Shown: positions 8,403-16,167 of the stretch, piece by piece | Layout: every line of letters begins with the position of its first letter | Position numbering within the stretch: position 1 is the first letter of the stretch | Assembly (NCBI RefSeq): GCF_001269985.1 | Contig: NZ_BBZB01000001.1 | Location: forward strand, 2,914,001-2,978,000 | DNA length: 64,000 nt | Direction of reading: 5' to 3' | Source of the DNA: Pseudoalteromonas sp. '520P1 No. 423' | Lineage (GTDB): Bacteria; Pseudomonadota; Gammaproteobacteria; Enterobacterales; Alteromonadaceae | Made by a program: the position numbers and the translations under genes | The notes under the pieces: model-generated | The model's database searches: none | The model's input: only the letters and a program-made list of their open reading frames with translations | What the model was told of the DNA's origin: nothing

Positions 8403-9302
8403 TTAATTACTTAATAGCGATTGTTGTGCATAATAAACAGCGCCCATTTCTGGTGGCTGAATCGGAGGCTTTACAATACCGGCAATGTCTTTATCTAACC
8501 ATTTATGTAAAGGTTCTACTAATCCACCTATCATAGATAAACGCGGTGGATTTTGCTCTAATAATTTACGTGCTAAATCACTAATATAAGACGCACCATC
8601 GCGTACTATCACTGAAGCAATTAAATCACCTTTATCTGAACAAGAAAATACAATACGTGCTAATTGTGCATAGGCACTTGAAGGTTTTCCTGCCATTTTT
8701 TCAGCTATACTCATGGCATCTTTAACTTCAAAATGCTTTAACATTAACTGTGACATCATAGTTTGTGGACCTAATCCATCTAAATCAAGTAAACATGCTT
8801 TTACGGCTTCTAAACCCATCCAAGAGCCACTGCCTTTATCACCTTGTGAAAAGCCATGCCCACCTAAAATAGTACTTTGACCGTTAACCACAGAGAATCC
8901 GCACGATCCAGTGCCAGTAATAATCACTGCACCGTCTTCGCCTTTATGGGCGCCAATACATGCAGTATGTAAATCTGTTGTTAGGAACATTTCCTTAAAT
9001 GGATGATGCCATTCATTTATTTTTTGATATAAACCAGGAAGATTAACACCAGCTAAGCCTAATCCAGCAACGACTTGCTTAACATCATTTGAGCCAAGAC
9101 CTGCATCTGTCATTGCAAGTTGAGTTGAGACCATAATCGACTCTAAGGTGCGTTCAAGACCATGAAGTGGATTTGCAGGACCACCTAATCCAGTACCTAC
9201 TACTCCATCTTTAGTAGAAAACACAGTTGCGCGACATTTAGTACCACCGCCGTCAATTCCTATATATAACTGATTTTCTTTTTCACTGATCTCAATCATC
9301 AA
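8403..9302 (-). CDS. nagK: N-acetylglucosamine kinase, BadF/BadG/BcrA/BcrD ATPase type
   Basis: Phosphorylates GlcNAc to GlcNAc-6-phosphate after non-PTS uptake. Of 299 residues, 11-22 give the phosphate-1 motif YIGIDGGGTKCR; GAVIITGTGSCGF near 123 is phosphate-2, GGHGFSQGDKGSGSWMG near 146 is the sugar/ATP region and SMIGGLVEPL near 255 is the adenosine motif. This is the BadF-like fold of human NAGK-type enzymes, not the ROK fold of E. coli NagK. The symbol follows Shewanella usage. It is first in the kinase-nagA unit, with a candidate NagR operator 103 bp upstream. Confidence 0.88.
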   Translation of the reverse strand: MMIEISEKENQLYIGIDGGGTKCRATVFSTKDGVVGTGLGGPANPLHGLERTLESIMVSTQLAMTDAGLGSNDVKQVVAGLGLAGVNLPGLYQKINEWHHPFKEMFLTTDLHTACIGAHKGEDGAVIITGTGSCGFSVVNGQSTILGGHGFSQGDKGSGSWMGLEAVKACLLDLDGLGPQTMMSQLMLKHFEVKDAMSIAEKMAGKPSSAYAQLARIVFSCSDKGDLIASVIVRDGASYISDLARKLLEQNPPRLSMIGGLVEPLHKWLDKDIAGIVKPPIQPPEMGAVYYAQQSLLSN

Positions 9303-9404
9303 ATGACCCTTAGTCTTTTATTTTTTTCTCTTTATTTACTTGTGGTTTAACGGTTAACAAGTATTTAATTCCCAACTCATGTTGAATTAATGTTACACAA
9401 TTAA

Positions 9405-9418
9405 TGACAGCGTTGTCA
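9405..9418. promoter_or_regulatory. Candidate NagR operator (nagK-nagA)
   Basis: TGACAGCGTTGTCA, extended to AATGACAGCGTTGTCATT (9403-9420), is the third copy of the TGACA-N4-TGTCA palindrome and the longest one. Its position before the kinase-nagA unit fits repression when GlcNAc is absent. Confidence 0.75.
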
Positions 9419-9465
9419 TTAATTTTTTTAAAAAAGCTACAAAAAAACAATATAACTTTATAAGT

Positions 9466-9547
9466 TAATAATATTAAAGTTAATTATATTAAAGTTAATT
9501 ATATTAAAGTTAATTATATTAAAGTTAATTATATTAAAGTTAATTAT
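9466..9547. repeat. 15-bp tandem repeat, about 5.5 copies
   Basis: TAATTATATTAAAGT is repeated four times exactly at 9481-9540. One variant copy (TAATAATATTAAAGT) precedes it at 9466 and a partial copy follows. The array is pure A/T except for one G per unit. It lies 160 bp before nagK and 180 bp before the CBS gene, so changes in copy number could alter promoter spacing. Confidence 0.92.
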
Positions 9548-9729
9548 CACTACATGAAATTATAGTTAATTAGGAATATTAGCAATAAATATAAGGTATT
9601 TAAATCACAATTTCAGTTTCGTTGTAATAGTTTAATTTTACAGTATTTAGTGCAAAATATTAAAACATAACTACGCTTATTAATATAAACACTAGCTTCA
9701 ATAAAATAAAAATAGCTCAGGAGAAATAA

Positions 9730-10161
9730 ATGAAATCCATTCGAGTTGCGGATTATATGAACAAACGCCCTGTCACCTTTAATGTTGATATGACAGTTGC
9801 TGAAGCCTCTGAAAAATTAATTCGTTCCCATCAAATAGGAGGTCCTGTAGTAGATGTTTATATGCATGTTATCGGTTTCGTATCAGAACAAGAGTGCCTA
9901 TCGGGACTGTTAGAAGATACTTATTTAAGTGACCCTCATACGACCGTAGCAACTATGATGCAAGAGGATGTTTTAACTGTCAGTATGGATGATTCTATTC
10001 TTGATTTAGCACAACAAATACAAGGAAACAAACCCAAAATCTATCCTGTTGTAGACAAAAACAAACGTTTATTAGGCATTATTACACGCAGTGACATTTT
10101 AAAAGCAATCGATATTCATCTGCGTTCATTTTACGAAAACGGTCATGATCGCATAGTTTAA
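9730..10161 (+). CDS. Two-CBS-domain protein
   Basis: A soluble 143-residue protein made almost only of a CBS pair: first domain about 5-65 (VADYMNKRPVTFNVDMTVAEASEKL...), second about 73-133 (VATMMQEDVLTVSMDDSILDLA ... YPVVDKNKRLLGIITRSDILKAI). Such stand-alone CBS pairs bind adenosine nucleotides and regulate partner enzymes; no partner is visible next to it. The start is set by CAGGAGAAATAA just upstream. Single-gene unit on the plus strand, divergent from the nag genes. Domain call firm, role unknown. Confidence 0.85.
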   Translation: MKSIRVADYMNKRPVTFNVDMTVAEASEKLIRSHQIGGPVVDVYMHVIGFVSEQECLSGLLEDTYLSDPHTTVATMMQEDVLTVSMDDSILDLAQQIQGNKPKIYPVVDKNKRLLGIITRSDILKAIDIHLRSFYENGHDRIV

Positions 10162-10350
10162 TATCAGTAACCAAGCGATTGAAACTATATAACAAATCAT
10201 TCTTCATCGCTTTTTTATTACATTATTCATAAAATTTGTCACCGATAATTTGTCTGTAAAAGTTAAACTATCTTTAAACTTTAGCATAGAGGTACTCTAA
10301 TATTTCTAGCAAGATAAAATTAATGATAAACAAAAATGGAGAAAATCATA

Positions 10351-10569
10351 TTGAGTATAATTACCCGATATAAAGGCACGATTAAATTTATGTCATTTGA
10401 AGGAGGATTCTATGGCATAGTAACTGATAATAATTTAAAGTTTTTACCCACTAACCTAACAGAAAAATATCGACAAAATGGCGCTATTGTAGAGTTTTCT
10501 GGTGATGAAATTAAAGATATTAAAACATCTCAGCAGTGGGGGATCCCTTTTGAAATAAATGATATTTAA
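10351..10569 (+). CDS. Small hypothetical protein, OB/cold-shock-like, TTG start
   Basis: Unrecognised 72-residue protein. The frame opens at ATG 10336, but no ribosome-binding site precedes that codon. The in-frame TTG at 10351 has GGAG at 10338-10341, nine bases upstream, so TTG is the likelier start. The protein reads SIITRYKGTIKFMSFEGGFYG followed by IVTDNNLKFLPTNL. The short alternating strands with GGFYGI resemble a small beta-barrel such as a cold-shock domain, but the RNP motifs are not clear. No operon partner; nearest neighbour on the same strand is the CBS gene 175 bases upstream. Confidence 0.5.
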   Translation: MSIITRYKGTIKFMSFEGGFYGIVTDNNLKFLPTNLTEKYRQNGAIVEFSGDEIKDIKTSQQWGIPFEINDI

Positions 10570-10732
10570 TTAAACCTAGCTGTAAAGGTGATTCGTCATT
10601 TATGTAAGATCCTTAACGAGTTTGCTGCTCTACACAAAGCCACTAATTAAAACAATAAAACCTATATCCTTGTCTTTAATTACCTTACACCATCGCCCTT
10701 TTCAATGCTTATGACATTTAGGAAACATCTAA

Positions 10733-11014
10733 AGTACTATAAGTTCAACCAATGGAAAAACTTTAGCCAGAGAACTATATCCGACAGCAGATCTCGTAGT
10801 AAATAGCCTACTGGAGAGTTTAACTTTTAAACCTAATGATATTTTTTTAGAGCCATGTCGTGGTACTGACGCTATCTTTAATAAAGTGAAATTGCCTGCA
10901 GCAAATAAAACCCCCATTATTATTCCCAGACCACGCTTTGTAAATGCGGGATCTGACAGCTGTGAATATTGTTGGTTTATTTGGGATCGTGGTAACAGCT
11001 TAGCTAACACTTAA
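10733..11014 (+). pseudogene. Remnant of a phage-type DNA adenine methyltransferase
   Basis: An open plus-strand frame without a start codon (in-frame TAA at 10730). It reads SSTNGKTLARELYPTADLVV, then NDIFLEPCRGTDAIFNKVKLP and, after an apparent internal deletion, IIIPRPRFVNAGSDSCEYCW with FIWDRGNS. FLEPCxGxGAI is motif I (AdoMet binding) of N6-adenine methylases, and EYCWFIWD is the conserved C-terminal segment of phage-encoded methylase relatives. The catalytic (D/N)PPY part is missing, so it cannot be active. It is a trace of past mobile DNA. Confidence 0.6.
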
Positions 11015-11023
11015 CTACCCCAG

Positions 11024-11054
11024 TCATTCCCGAAGTGTTTTATCGGGAATCTCA
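11024..11054. repeat. REP-like palindrome, copy 1
   Basis: GTCATTCCCGA ... TCGGGAAT, with an 8-bp perfect stem (11026-11033 / 11043-11050) and a 9-base loop, followed by CTCAT. A related element with a changed but still paired stem lies at 36890-36919. It may also end transcription of the neighbouring genes. Confidence 0.6.
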
Positions 11055-11078
11055 TATTTAAGATCACAGAGTAGCTAA

Positions 11079-11957
11079 TCAAACAATCTTTCTACGTTTT
11101 TCTAGCCACTGATTGAGCACTAATGATATAACAATCAACAAGCCTCCAAATACTAAGCGAAGAACATCAGCGTCACGATTCCAAATCACCAAATTAACGA
11201 TAATTCCTGCTGGGATCAGTAAGTTATTAATAATAGCTAAAGCGCCTACATTCACTAAAGTTGCCCCTTTATTCCAAGCAAAATATCCTAAACCTGATGC
11301 CACTATGCCTAAGTAAGCTAAAACTCCCCATTGTAAATTTGAAGTCGGTAGTTTTGTTGTATCGCCAAATATTACATAACACACACTTGCGACACAAAAT
11401 GCGCCTATGAAAAACCAACCAAATATCGCTTTTTGATCTAAGCTTTTATTATGCTCCTGCGCTGCCATCAGACGCTTGTAACATACTTGCCCTGTGGCAA
11501 AACATACATTAGCGCCTTGGACTAACACAAAGCCGAATATGAAGTTAGCATTGATACCGTTATAACGTATAGAGATTGCCCCAGAAGTAGCTAAAAGCGC
11601 TGTTAGCATAAAATTCAGATGAAATTTTTGTTCAAAAGCATCATTTAACAGCGTGATATAAATAGGCGTCATCACAGTAAACAATAAAACTTCAGGCACC
11701 GACAAGTACAAAAATGACTGATAATAAAAGACATACATCAAACCTAATTGAATCGCGCCTATGCCCATAAGTTTTAAAGCCGTCGATTTAGGTATATGCG
11801 ATAACTTTATAAAAGGTAAAAACACTAACATCGCTAAACCAATTCTAATAAATACTGAAAACCAAGCATCAACCTGCCCAGCTAAGTACACTCCAATTAA
11901 ACTAAACGAAAAGGCCCATAATACAGTGACCGAAATAAGATATGGCATTAAACACAC
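11079..11957 (-). CDS. EamA/DMT-family transporter
   Basis: An inner-membrane protein of 292 residues with ten predicted helices in two EamA repeats. Family features seen are the opening helix SVTVLWAFSFSLIGVYLAGQ, FLPFIKL near 48, GAIQLGLMYVFYYQSFLYLS near 67-86, and the second repeat around 215-285 (YLGIVASGLGYFAWNKGATLV and a closing VLNQWLEKRRK). These drug/metabolite exporters move amino acids or other small metabolites; the substrate cannot be read from sequence. It stands alone between pseudogene remnants, which suggests it is one of the few working genes of this accessory stretch. Confidence 0.85.
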   Translation of the reverse strand: MCLMPYLISVTVLWAFSFSLIGVYLAGQVDAWFSVFIRIGLAMLVFLPFIKLSHIPKSTALKLMGIGAIQLGLMYVFYYQSFLYLSVPEVLLFTVMTPIYITLLNDAFEQKFHLNFMLTALLATSGAISIRYNGINANFIFGFVLVQGANVCFATGQVCYKRLMAAQEHNKSLDQKAIFGWFFIGAFCVASVCYVIFGDTTKLPTSNLQWGVLAYLGIVASGLGYFAWNKGATLVNVGALAIINNLLIPAGIIVNLVIWNRDADVLRLVFGGLLIVISLVLNQWLEKRRKIV

Positions 11958-12031
11958 GACTTTAATTATTTTGGTTTATTGTAAACAAAAGATAATAGCT
12001 AAAACATATTTTTATAATTTAAAATTCAATA

Positions 12032-12562
12032 TTAAGTTTGTAAAGGAAAAATGATTTTAACCCTCACGCCACCCAGTTCACTTTTAGATACACTGATCTC
12101 AGCACCATATGCGGAAATGATTTGTTGGCAAATAGTTAAACCTGAACCTGTTTTATCTTGAGTCATGCTTTTATCACCACGATAATGACGATCAAATACT
12201 TTTTCAAATTCATCTGACTCTATGCTTGGGCTAGTATCATATACATATATATTACTTCGTCGGCTTGCTTTAATGAAGCTATTATGGCGCCACCGGGATC
12301 AGTGTAATTAATACTATTTTTAATTAAGTTACCAATAACTTGATTAGTCCGCTAAGCATCGATATCGTAAGTAATTTTACCTTTAGTTAGTTTTTTTAAA
12401 ACTGATAGTGATGCCTTTAGACTCTGCTAATGCCGTAGAGTCATTACAAGCCATTGATATAAGATGATCGAGGTTAATATTTACTTTATTTAAAACAAGT
12501 TCTTGTTTATCAAACTGTGATGACTGATAAAGATCTTCGATAAGGTTGTTGAGCTGATCTAT
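12032..12562 (-). pseudogene. Degenerate sensor histidine kinase (BaeS-like C-terminal half)
   Basis: Read leftwards, the pieces are IDQLNNLIEDLYQSSQFDKQ (post-His-box helix as in BaeS/CreC), LAESKGITISF, then NQVIGNLIKNSINYTDPGG (N box), EFEKVFDRHYRGDKS (F box) and TGSGLTICQQIISAYGA (degenerate G2 box), ending FPLQT at 12032. They lie in three different frames with at least two frameshifts and a TAG inside the N-box region. The His-box half is gone. It is a decayed kinase C-terminus. Confidence 0.75.
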
Positions 12563-12565
12563 TTT

Positions 12566-12787
12566 GCTAAATTAGTTTGTGCCCAACTCACTTCACTAGG
12601 CGCGCCTGTTTTATTCGCTATTTTCACTGCTTTATTAGCATGTTCATAAGCAATTTCAAGCTTATTTAAAGACAAATTAACTTACGCTAATTTACTATGG
12701 TTACTTGCTATATGTCTAGGATCCCCAAGTTTTATATCTATTTTTAATGCTTGTGTAAAATAGGTAATCGTAGAATCTAATAATAGC
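12566..12787 (-). pseudogene. Remnant of a TPR-containing protein
   Basis: The minus strand gives YFTQALKIDIKLGDPRHIAS, a TAA, then LNKLEIAYEHANKAVKIANK and TGAPSEVSWAQTNLAK before a TAG. These are two to three tetratricopeptide helices (A-Y-x7-A-L pattern). It directly abuts the kinase remnant in another frame and the chemotaxis-receptor remnant on the other strand, so both borders are deletion scars. Confidence 0.55.
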
Positions 12788-12964
12788 GCTGAAATAGCAG
12801 AAATAGCAGAAATAACCGATAATATGTCCGCTATTAAAGATAAACTAGATGAAACCAAAGAAATAACTAAACAAGCAAGAACAGCGAGTATTGAGGTTTA
12901 TAATATGGCAAGCCAATTAAATTCTATGGCCTCTAAATTTACGATTTATCGGATCATACCGTAA
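12788..12964 (+). pseudogene. C-terminal fragment of a methyl-accepting chemotaxis protein
   Basis: An open frame without a start reads AEIAEIAEITDNMSAIKDKL, then DETKEITKQARTASIEVYNM and ASQLNSMASKFTI. This is the last coiled-coil segment of MCPs (Q-I-A..M-A..L...V..F). The signalling tip and receptor part are absent. A small GTAAG/CTTAC hairpin follows the stop. The adjoining sequence belongs to an unrelated minus-strand remnant, so the gene was truncated by deletion. Confidence 0.6.
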
Positions 12965-13009
12965 GAAATGCTTACAGGTTGATTTTATAAACTTTAGGCA
13001 TTTCTATTA

Positions 13010-13624
13010 TTAAATCAAACATTCATTTATCGCTTTAACTACAGCCTGTGTTCTATCTGAGACATTTAATTTAGCTAAAACTTGAGAAACATGATTTCGA
13101 ATAGTGCCTTCAGAGTTATTTAAAGTTTTGGCTATCGCTTTATTTGATAAACCTAAAGACAAACATTTTAACACTTCTTATTCTTTAGCTGTTAGCTTTT
13201 CAGTTTTTATTTGAGTGTGAGATAGCAGGTAATTAGTCAAAGCCGGCTGTAATACTTGATGTCCTTTATATACTGTTTTAATTGCGTCAATTAAACATTC
13301 TAATTGGGCATCTTTTAAAATATAACCACGCGCACCCAAATTCATTGCTTTGACTAAAACATCACAGTCTTCAAATGTGGTAATAATCAATACAGGTGTT
13401 GTATCTTTACCTTGTTGCATCGTTCGTAAAACTTCTAAACCTGTTTTTTCAGGCATGCGCATATCTAGCAGCACTAAATCAAAGCTATGTTGTTCTAATA
13501 AATCTAAACACACAGCACCATTTTCAGCACTGTGAACTTCAGCAATTTCATCATCTAATTCGAGTAAGTTTTTTAGGCCTAAACGAACAAGGGTTTGATC
13601 TTCAGCTAATAAACATTTGATCAT
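13010..13624 (-). pseudogene. NarL/LuxR-family response regulator with an in-frame TAA at codon 149
   Basis: Residues 1-120 form a receiver: LAEDQTLVRLGLKNLL (Asp-9 of the acidic pocket), VLLDMRMPEKTG with the phospho-acceptor Asp near 53, TTF (about 82) and the ILKDA lysine near 104. At codon 149 the frame reads LTAKE-TAA-EVLKCLSLGL. After the stop the same frame continues with a complete LuxR helix-turn-helix (SNKAIAKTLNNSEGTIRNHV, then SQVLAKLNVSDRTQAV) to a second TAA at 13010-13012. A CAA or CGA codon normally stands at this place, so one substitution explains it. The receiver alone (148 aa) would be made without readthrough. It overlaps the kinase gene by ATGA. Confidence 0.85.
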
Positions 13625-14763
13625 GATATAACCATGTTATTTGTCATTGTTTTTATAGGAAAAGAGATTTCATTTACCAGTCTGTGTTCTTTTATATCTT
13701 GTTTAAATTGCCCTTTAATTAACGCCATACGCTCTTTTAACCCAGTTAAGCCATTACCAGGTTTTGGGATAGCGTCTTCACTTTGATTATGTATCGCTGT
13801 GACAATTACCTGACTTTCAACTTCAATCAATTTAGATTGAAGGCATACGTCAAATGTTATTTCTGTAGCTTGCGTATGTTTTAAAGTATTGCTTATCATT
13901 TCTTGGCAAAAACGTATTATGCATAAGCTATCATCCTGATTTAGCATCTTTAATTGCTCATTTAGATTCAATTGGCATTTGAGCTGTGGCGTCGCTAAAA
14001 ATACTTGCTCTAAACTTGTTTTTAATAATGATGGATCCGACCTTTGATTTGAGACTATAAACCTTACTTCTTCTAATAACTCTTGACTTAAGCTGTGACA
14101 AGTAGAGAGTGTTTCTTCAAGTTCAGGTGTCGCTTTTCTTTTTGCAAAATCAAGATTAATGCTTAAGGCTGTTAATTTGTGGCCTAAAGTATCGTGTAAC
14201 TCTCGAGATAAATTTAATCTTTCTTGCTCTGCACTCATTGCATTCATCATACTTTGCGTTGCTTTAAGCTCTTTATAGTTTTGTCGTGACTGATAATGCA
14301 CATTGAGACTTTCAATTATTTTTCTGCTTACAAACCAATTCATCATGCAAAAGAACGCCCAAACAATAAGCGTGATCCAAGGAATATCTCCTTGCCATCT
14401 TTCAAAGTTTGTAATCGAATAAACAGCCAAAATAGCAATAACAGAAACAATCATCTTTAATGGCTTAAAATGGGCACTAAATATTGCTGTAAACATAATT
14501 AAATGAATGAATACTAACGTAGTTGATGTCAATTGAATCAAACAAGATATTAATAAAAAATAGCTCACTGAAACAAAATTCACATGATCATTTGGACGTT
14601 TTAACACAAACCACAACACAACCAATATCGTTAGATGCACAGGTATTTGAGCAATAAGTAACATCTTAGAATTTGCATAATAGAGGCTTGCAATTGTGAC
14701 CCCTAACCAAGAAGCAATGGTCGAGTAAGTCCAATCTGTTGTATGTCTTATTGTATGTTCCAT
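13621..14763 (-). CDS. Sensor histidine kinase, DesK/NarX-like (HisKA_3)
   Basis: A membrane kinase of 380 residues. The first 150 residues hold about five hydrophobic helices without a clear periplasmic domain, as in DesK. A coiled segment leads to LSRELHDTLGHKLTALSINL, the HisKA_3 dimer/phospho-acceptor motif with His near 191. The ATPase part shows CQEMISNTLKHTQATEI (N box) and GNGLTGLKERM (G box). It is translationally coupled (ATGA) to the response regulator downstream, whose HTH is cut off by a stop codon. A TGACATATGTCA palindrome lies 77 bp before its start. The kinase itself looks intact. Confidence 0.88.
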   Translation of the reverse strand: MEHTIRHTTDWTYSTIASWLGVTIASLYYANSKMLLIAQIPVHLTILVVLWFVLKRPNDHVNFVSVSYFLLISCLIQLTSTTLVFIHLIMFTAIFSAHFKPLKMIVSVIAILAVYSITNFERWQGDIPWITLIVWAFFCMMNWFVSRKIIESLNVHYQSRQNYKELKATQSMMNAMSAEQERLNLSRELHDTLGHKLTALSINLDFAKRKATPELEETLSTCHSLSQELLEEVRFIVSNQRSDPSLLKTSLEQVFLATPQLKCQLNLNEQLKMLNQDDSLCIIRFCQEMISNTLKHTQATEITFDVCLQSKLIEVESQVIVTAIHNQSEDAIPKPGNGLTGLKERMALIKGQFKQDIKEHRLVNEISFPIKTMTNNMVIS

Positions 14764-14839
14764 TTACTCGGTAGCAGCCTTTTTTATTGATTTTAAATAG
14801 TAAAAAGTAATTATGACAAACATCCTATTATTAAAACAG

Positions 14840-14851
14840 TGACATATGTCA
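14840..14851. promoter_or_regulatory. Palindrome between the sensor kinase and the acyltransferase gene
   Basis: TGACATATGTCA, a perfect 12-bp palindrome (the 14-bp frame GTGACATATGTCAT is nearly perfect), lies in the 183-bp divergent gap. NarL-family DesR-type regulators bind palindromes of this kind, often before their own operon. Assignment is inferred. Confidence 0.45.
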
Positions 14852-14946
14852 TACCTCAAGCTATGAGTGATGACACTATTATGAAAATTGTTAAGCCTTT
14901 AATCTAATTTCAAATTTATTTAGAAACAAGATCAGAAGGACAAAAT

Positions 14947-16113
14947 ATGAAAACCCGTGAACGTTTTCACTATATGGATAATTTAAGGGCTGTTGCACTA
15001 ATTCTTGGCGTTATTTACCATGCATCTTTGGCTTATAGCCCTTTTATGGCAAACTTATGGTTTACTGCCGATCAAAATAACAACGCAATTTTTGATATTT
15101 TAGGTCACTGGTTACATTTATTCAGAATGCCGGTATTTTTTATAATTGCGGGGTTTTTTGCATATCTATTAATAGAAAATAAAGGTCTTAAATCATTTTT
15201 AAAACACAGAACAAAACGTGTTTTATTACCTTTCATTGTTTTTTTTCCTCTTTTAGCAGGCCTATTTTTACATGCTTTAAAATGGGGTTCACAATTTCCA
15301 GAAACCTTACCCCCTATTTTCACCTTATTTGAACAAGTAAAAGATTTACCGCCAAGTACCATGCATTTGTGGTTTTTATGGAATTTATTTGGTTTCAGTG
15401 TTTTATTATCTTTTTTAATGTTTTTTAGAAGGGTTATGCTGAGTGTATTAAAAACTTTAACAAACAAATGGTTTTTATTGTTCATTCTGCCCTTATTAAT
15501 TACACCCGCTTTATATAGTCAGTTTGCACCATTTCCTGCACCTGACAAATTTATACCTCAATTTTGGTCTTATGGATTTTATGGCATATTATTTTTAGTC
15601 GGCGCGGGAATATTTATTAACCAAACTGTAATAAAACAACTCTTTCCTTTTACACGCTATTTATTAGCAACTGCAATTATCAGCTACATTATTTTTTGGC
15701 AACTTATGCCACCAGCGCTAACTATTGAACAAGTAATAAAGTTCTCACAAGATGGTGCGATTAAAGTATATGGCGTTAAACATTTAATGCACGTATTAGC
15801 TCAAAGTATTTCTGTTGTTTATTGGTCTTTATTAGCCTTAATATTTGCAAGTAGATATTTAGATCATGCTAATAAATTCACCCGTTATATTACTGATTCC
15901 TCCTATTGGGTTTATTTAGTTCATGTGCCTGTTTTACTTTATATTCAAATGCCACTCTTAAGTCTTGATATCTCAATATTTTTAAAGTTTATCATTGGGG
16001 TAACAATCACATTAATCGTAAGTTTTGCAAGCTATCACATATTTATAAGATTTAGTTTTATTGGTAAATTATTAAATGGCATAAAGCATAATCGTACACC
16101 ACAAACAGTGTAA
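14947..16113 (+). CDS. Acyltransferase-3 family membrane protein (OpgC-like)
   Basis: An integral membrane protein of 388 residues with about ten helices. The opening RFHYMDNLRAVALILGVIYH (His near 26) and FRMPVFFIIAGFFAYLL near 59-75 with a following R/K-rich loop are the catalytic signature of acyltransferase family 3; the arrangement resembles OpgC/MdoC, which succinylates periplasmic glucans. Typical targets are exported polysaccharides or lipids. It is divergent from the two-component pair and shares a palindrome-containing promoter region, so it may be a target. A bidirectional terminator follows. Confidence 0.8.
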   Translation: MKTRERFHYMDNLRAVALILGVIYHASLAYSPFMANLWFTADQNNNAIFDILGHWLHLFRMPVFFIIAGFFAYLLIENKGLKSFLKHRTKRVLLPFIVFFPLLAGLFLHALKWGSQFPETLPPIFTLFEQVKDLPPSTMHLWFLWNLFGFSVLLSFLMFFRRVMLSVLKTLTNKWFLLFILPLLITPALYSQFAPFPAPDKFIPQFWSYGFYGILFLVGAGIFINQTVIKQLFPFTRYLLATAIISYIIFWQLMPPALTIEQVIKFSQDGAIKVYGVKHLMHVLAQSISVVYWSLLALIFASRYLDHANKFTRYITDSSYWVYLVHVPVLLYIQMPLLSLDISIFLKFIIGVTITLIVSFASYHIFIRFSFIGKLLNGIKHNRTPQTV

Positions 16114-16123
16114 GCTTAAAACA

Positions 16124-16151
16124 AAAAAACAGGCAAATTTGCCTGTTTTTT
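16124..16151. terminator. Bidirectional terminator (acyltransferase / CsgG-like)
   Basis: AAAAAACAGGCAAA is followed immediately by its complement TTTGCCTGTTTTTT, with A and T tracts on either side. It serves both convergent genes. Confidence 0.88.
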
Positions 16152-16167
16152 TAGTAATTTCTTATTT

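Larger units (their letters stand above)
9303..9729. other. 427-bp promoter region between nagK and the CBS gene
   Basis: A divergent gap that holds the nagK operator (9405-9418) and a 15-bp tandem repeat (9466-9547). The remaining 180 bases before the CBS gene are AT-rich with no ORF of note. The CBS gene has a good CAGGAGAAATAA leader. Confidence 0.6.

Noticed and set aside
9466..9547. 15-bp A/T repeats considered as replication-origin iterons
   Set aside because: No replication initiator gene, no DnaA boxes nearby and chromosomal housekeeping genes on both sides.
10729..11010. Minus-strand frame of 93 codons
   Set aside because: Antisense of the methyltransferase remnant; the plus strand carries the recognisable motifs.
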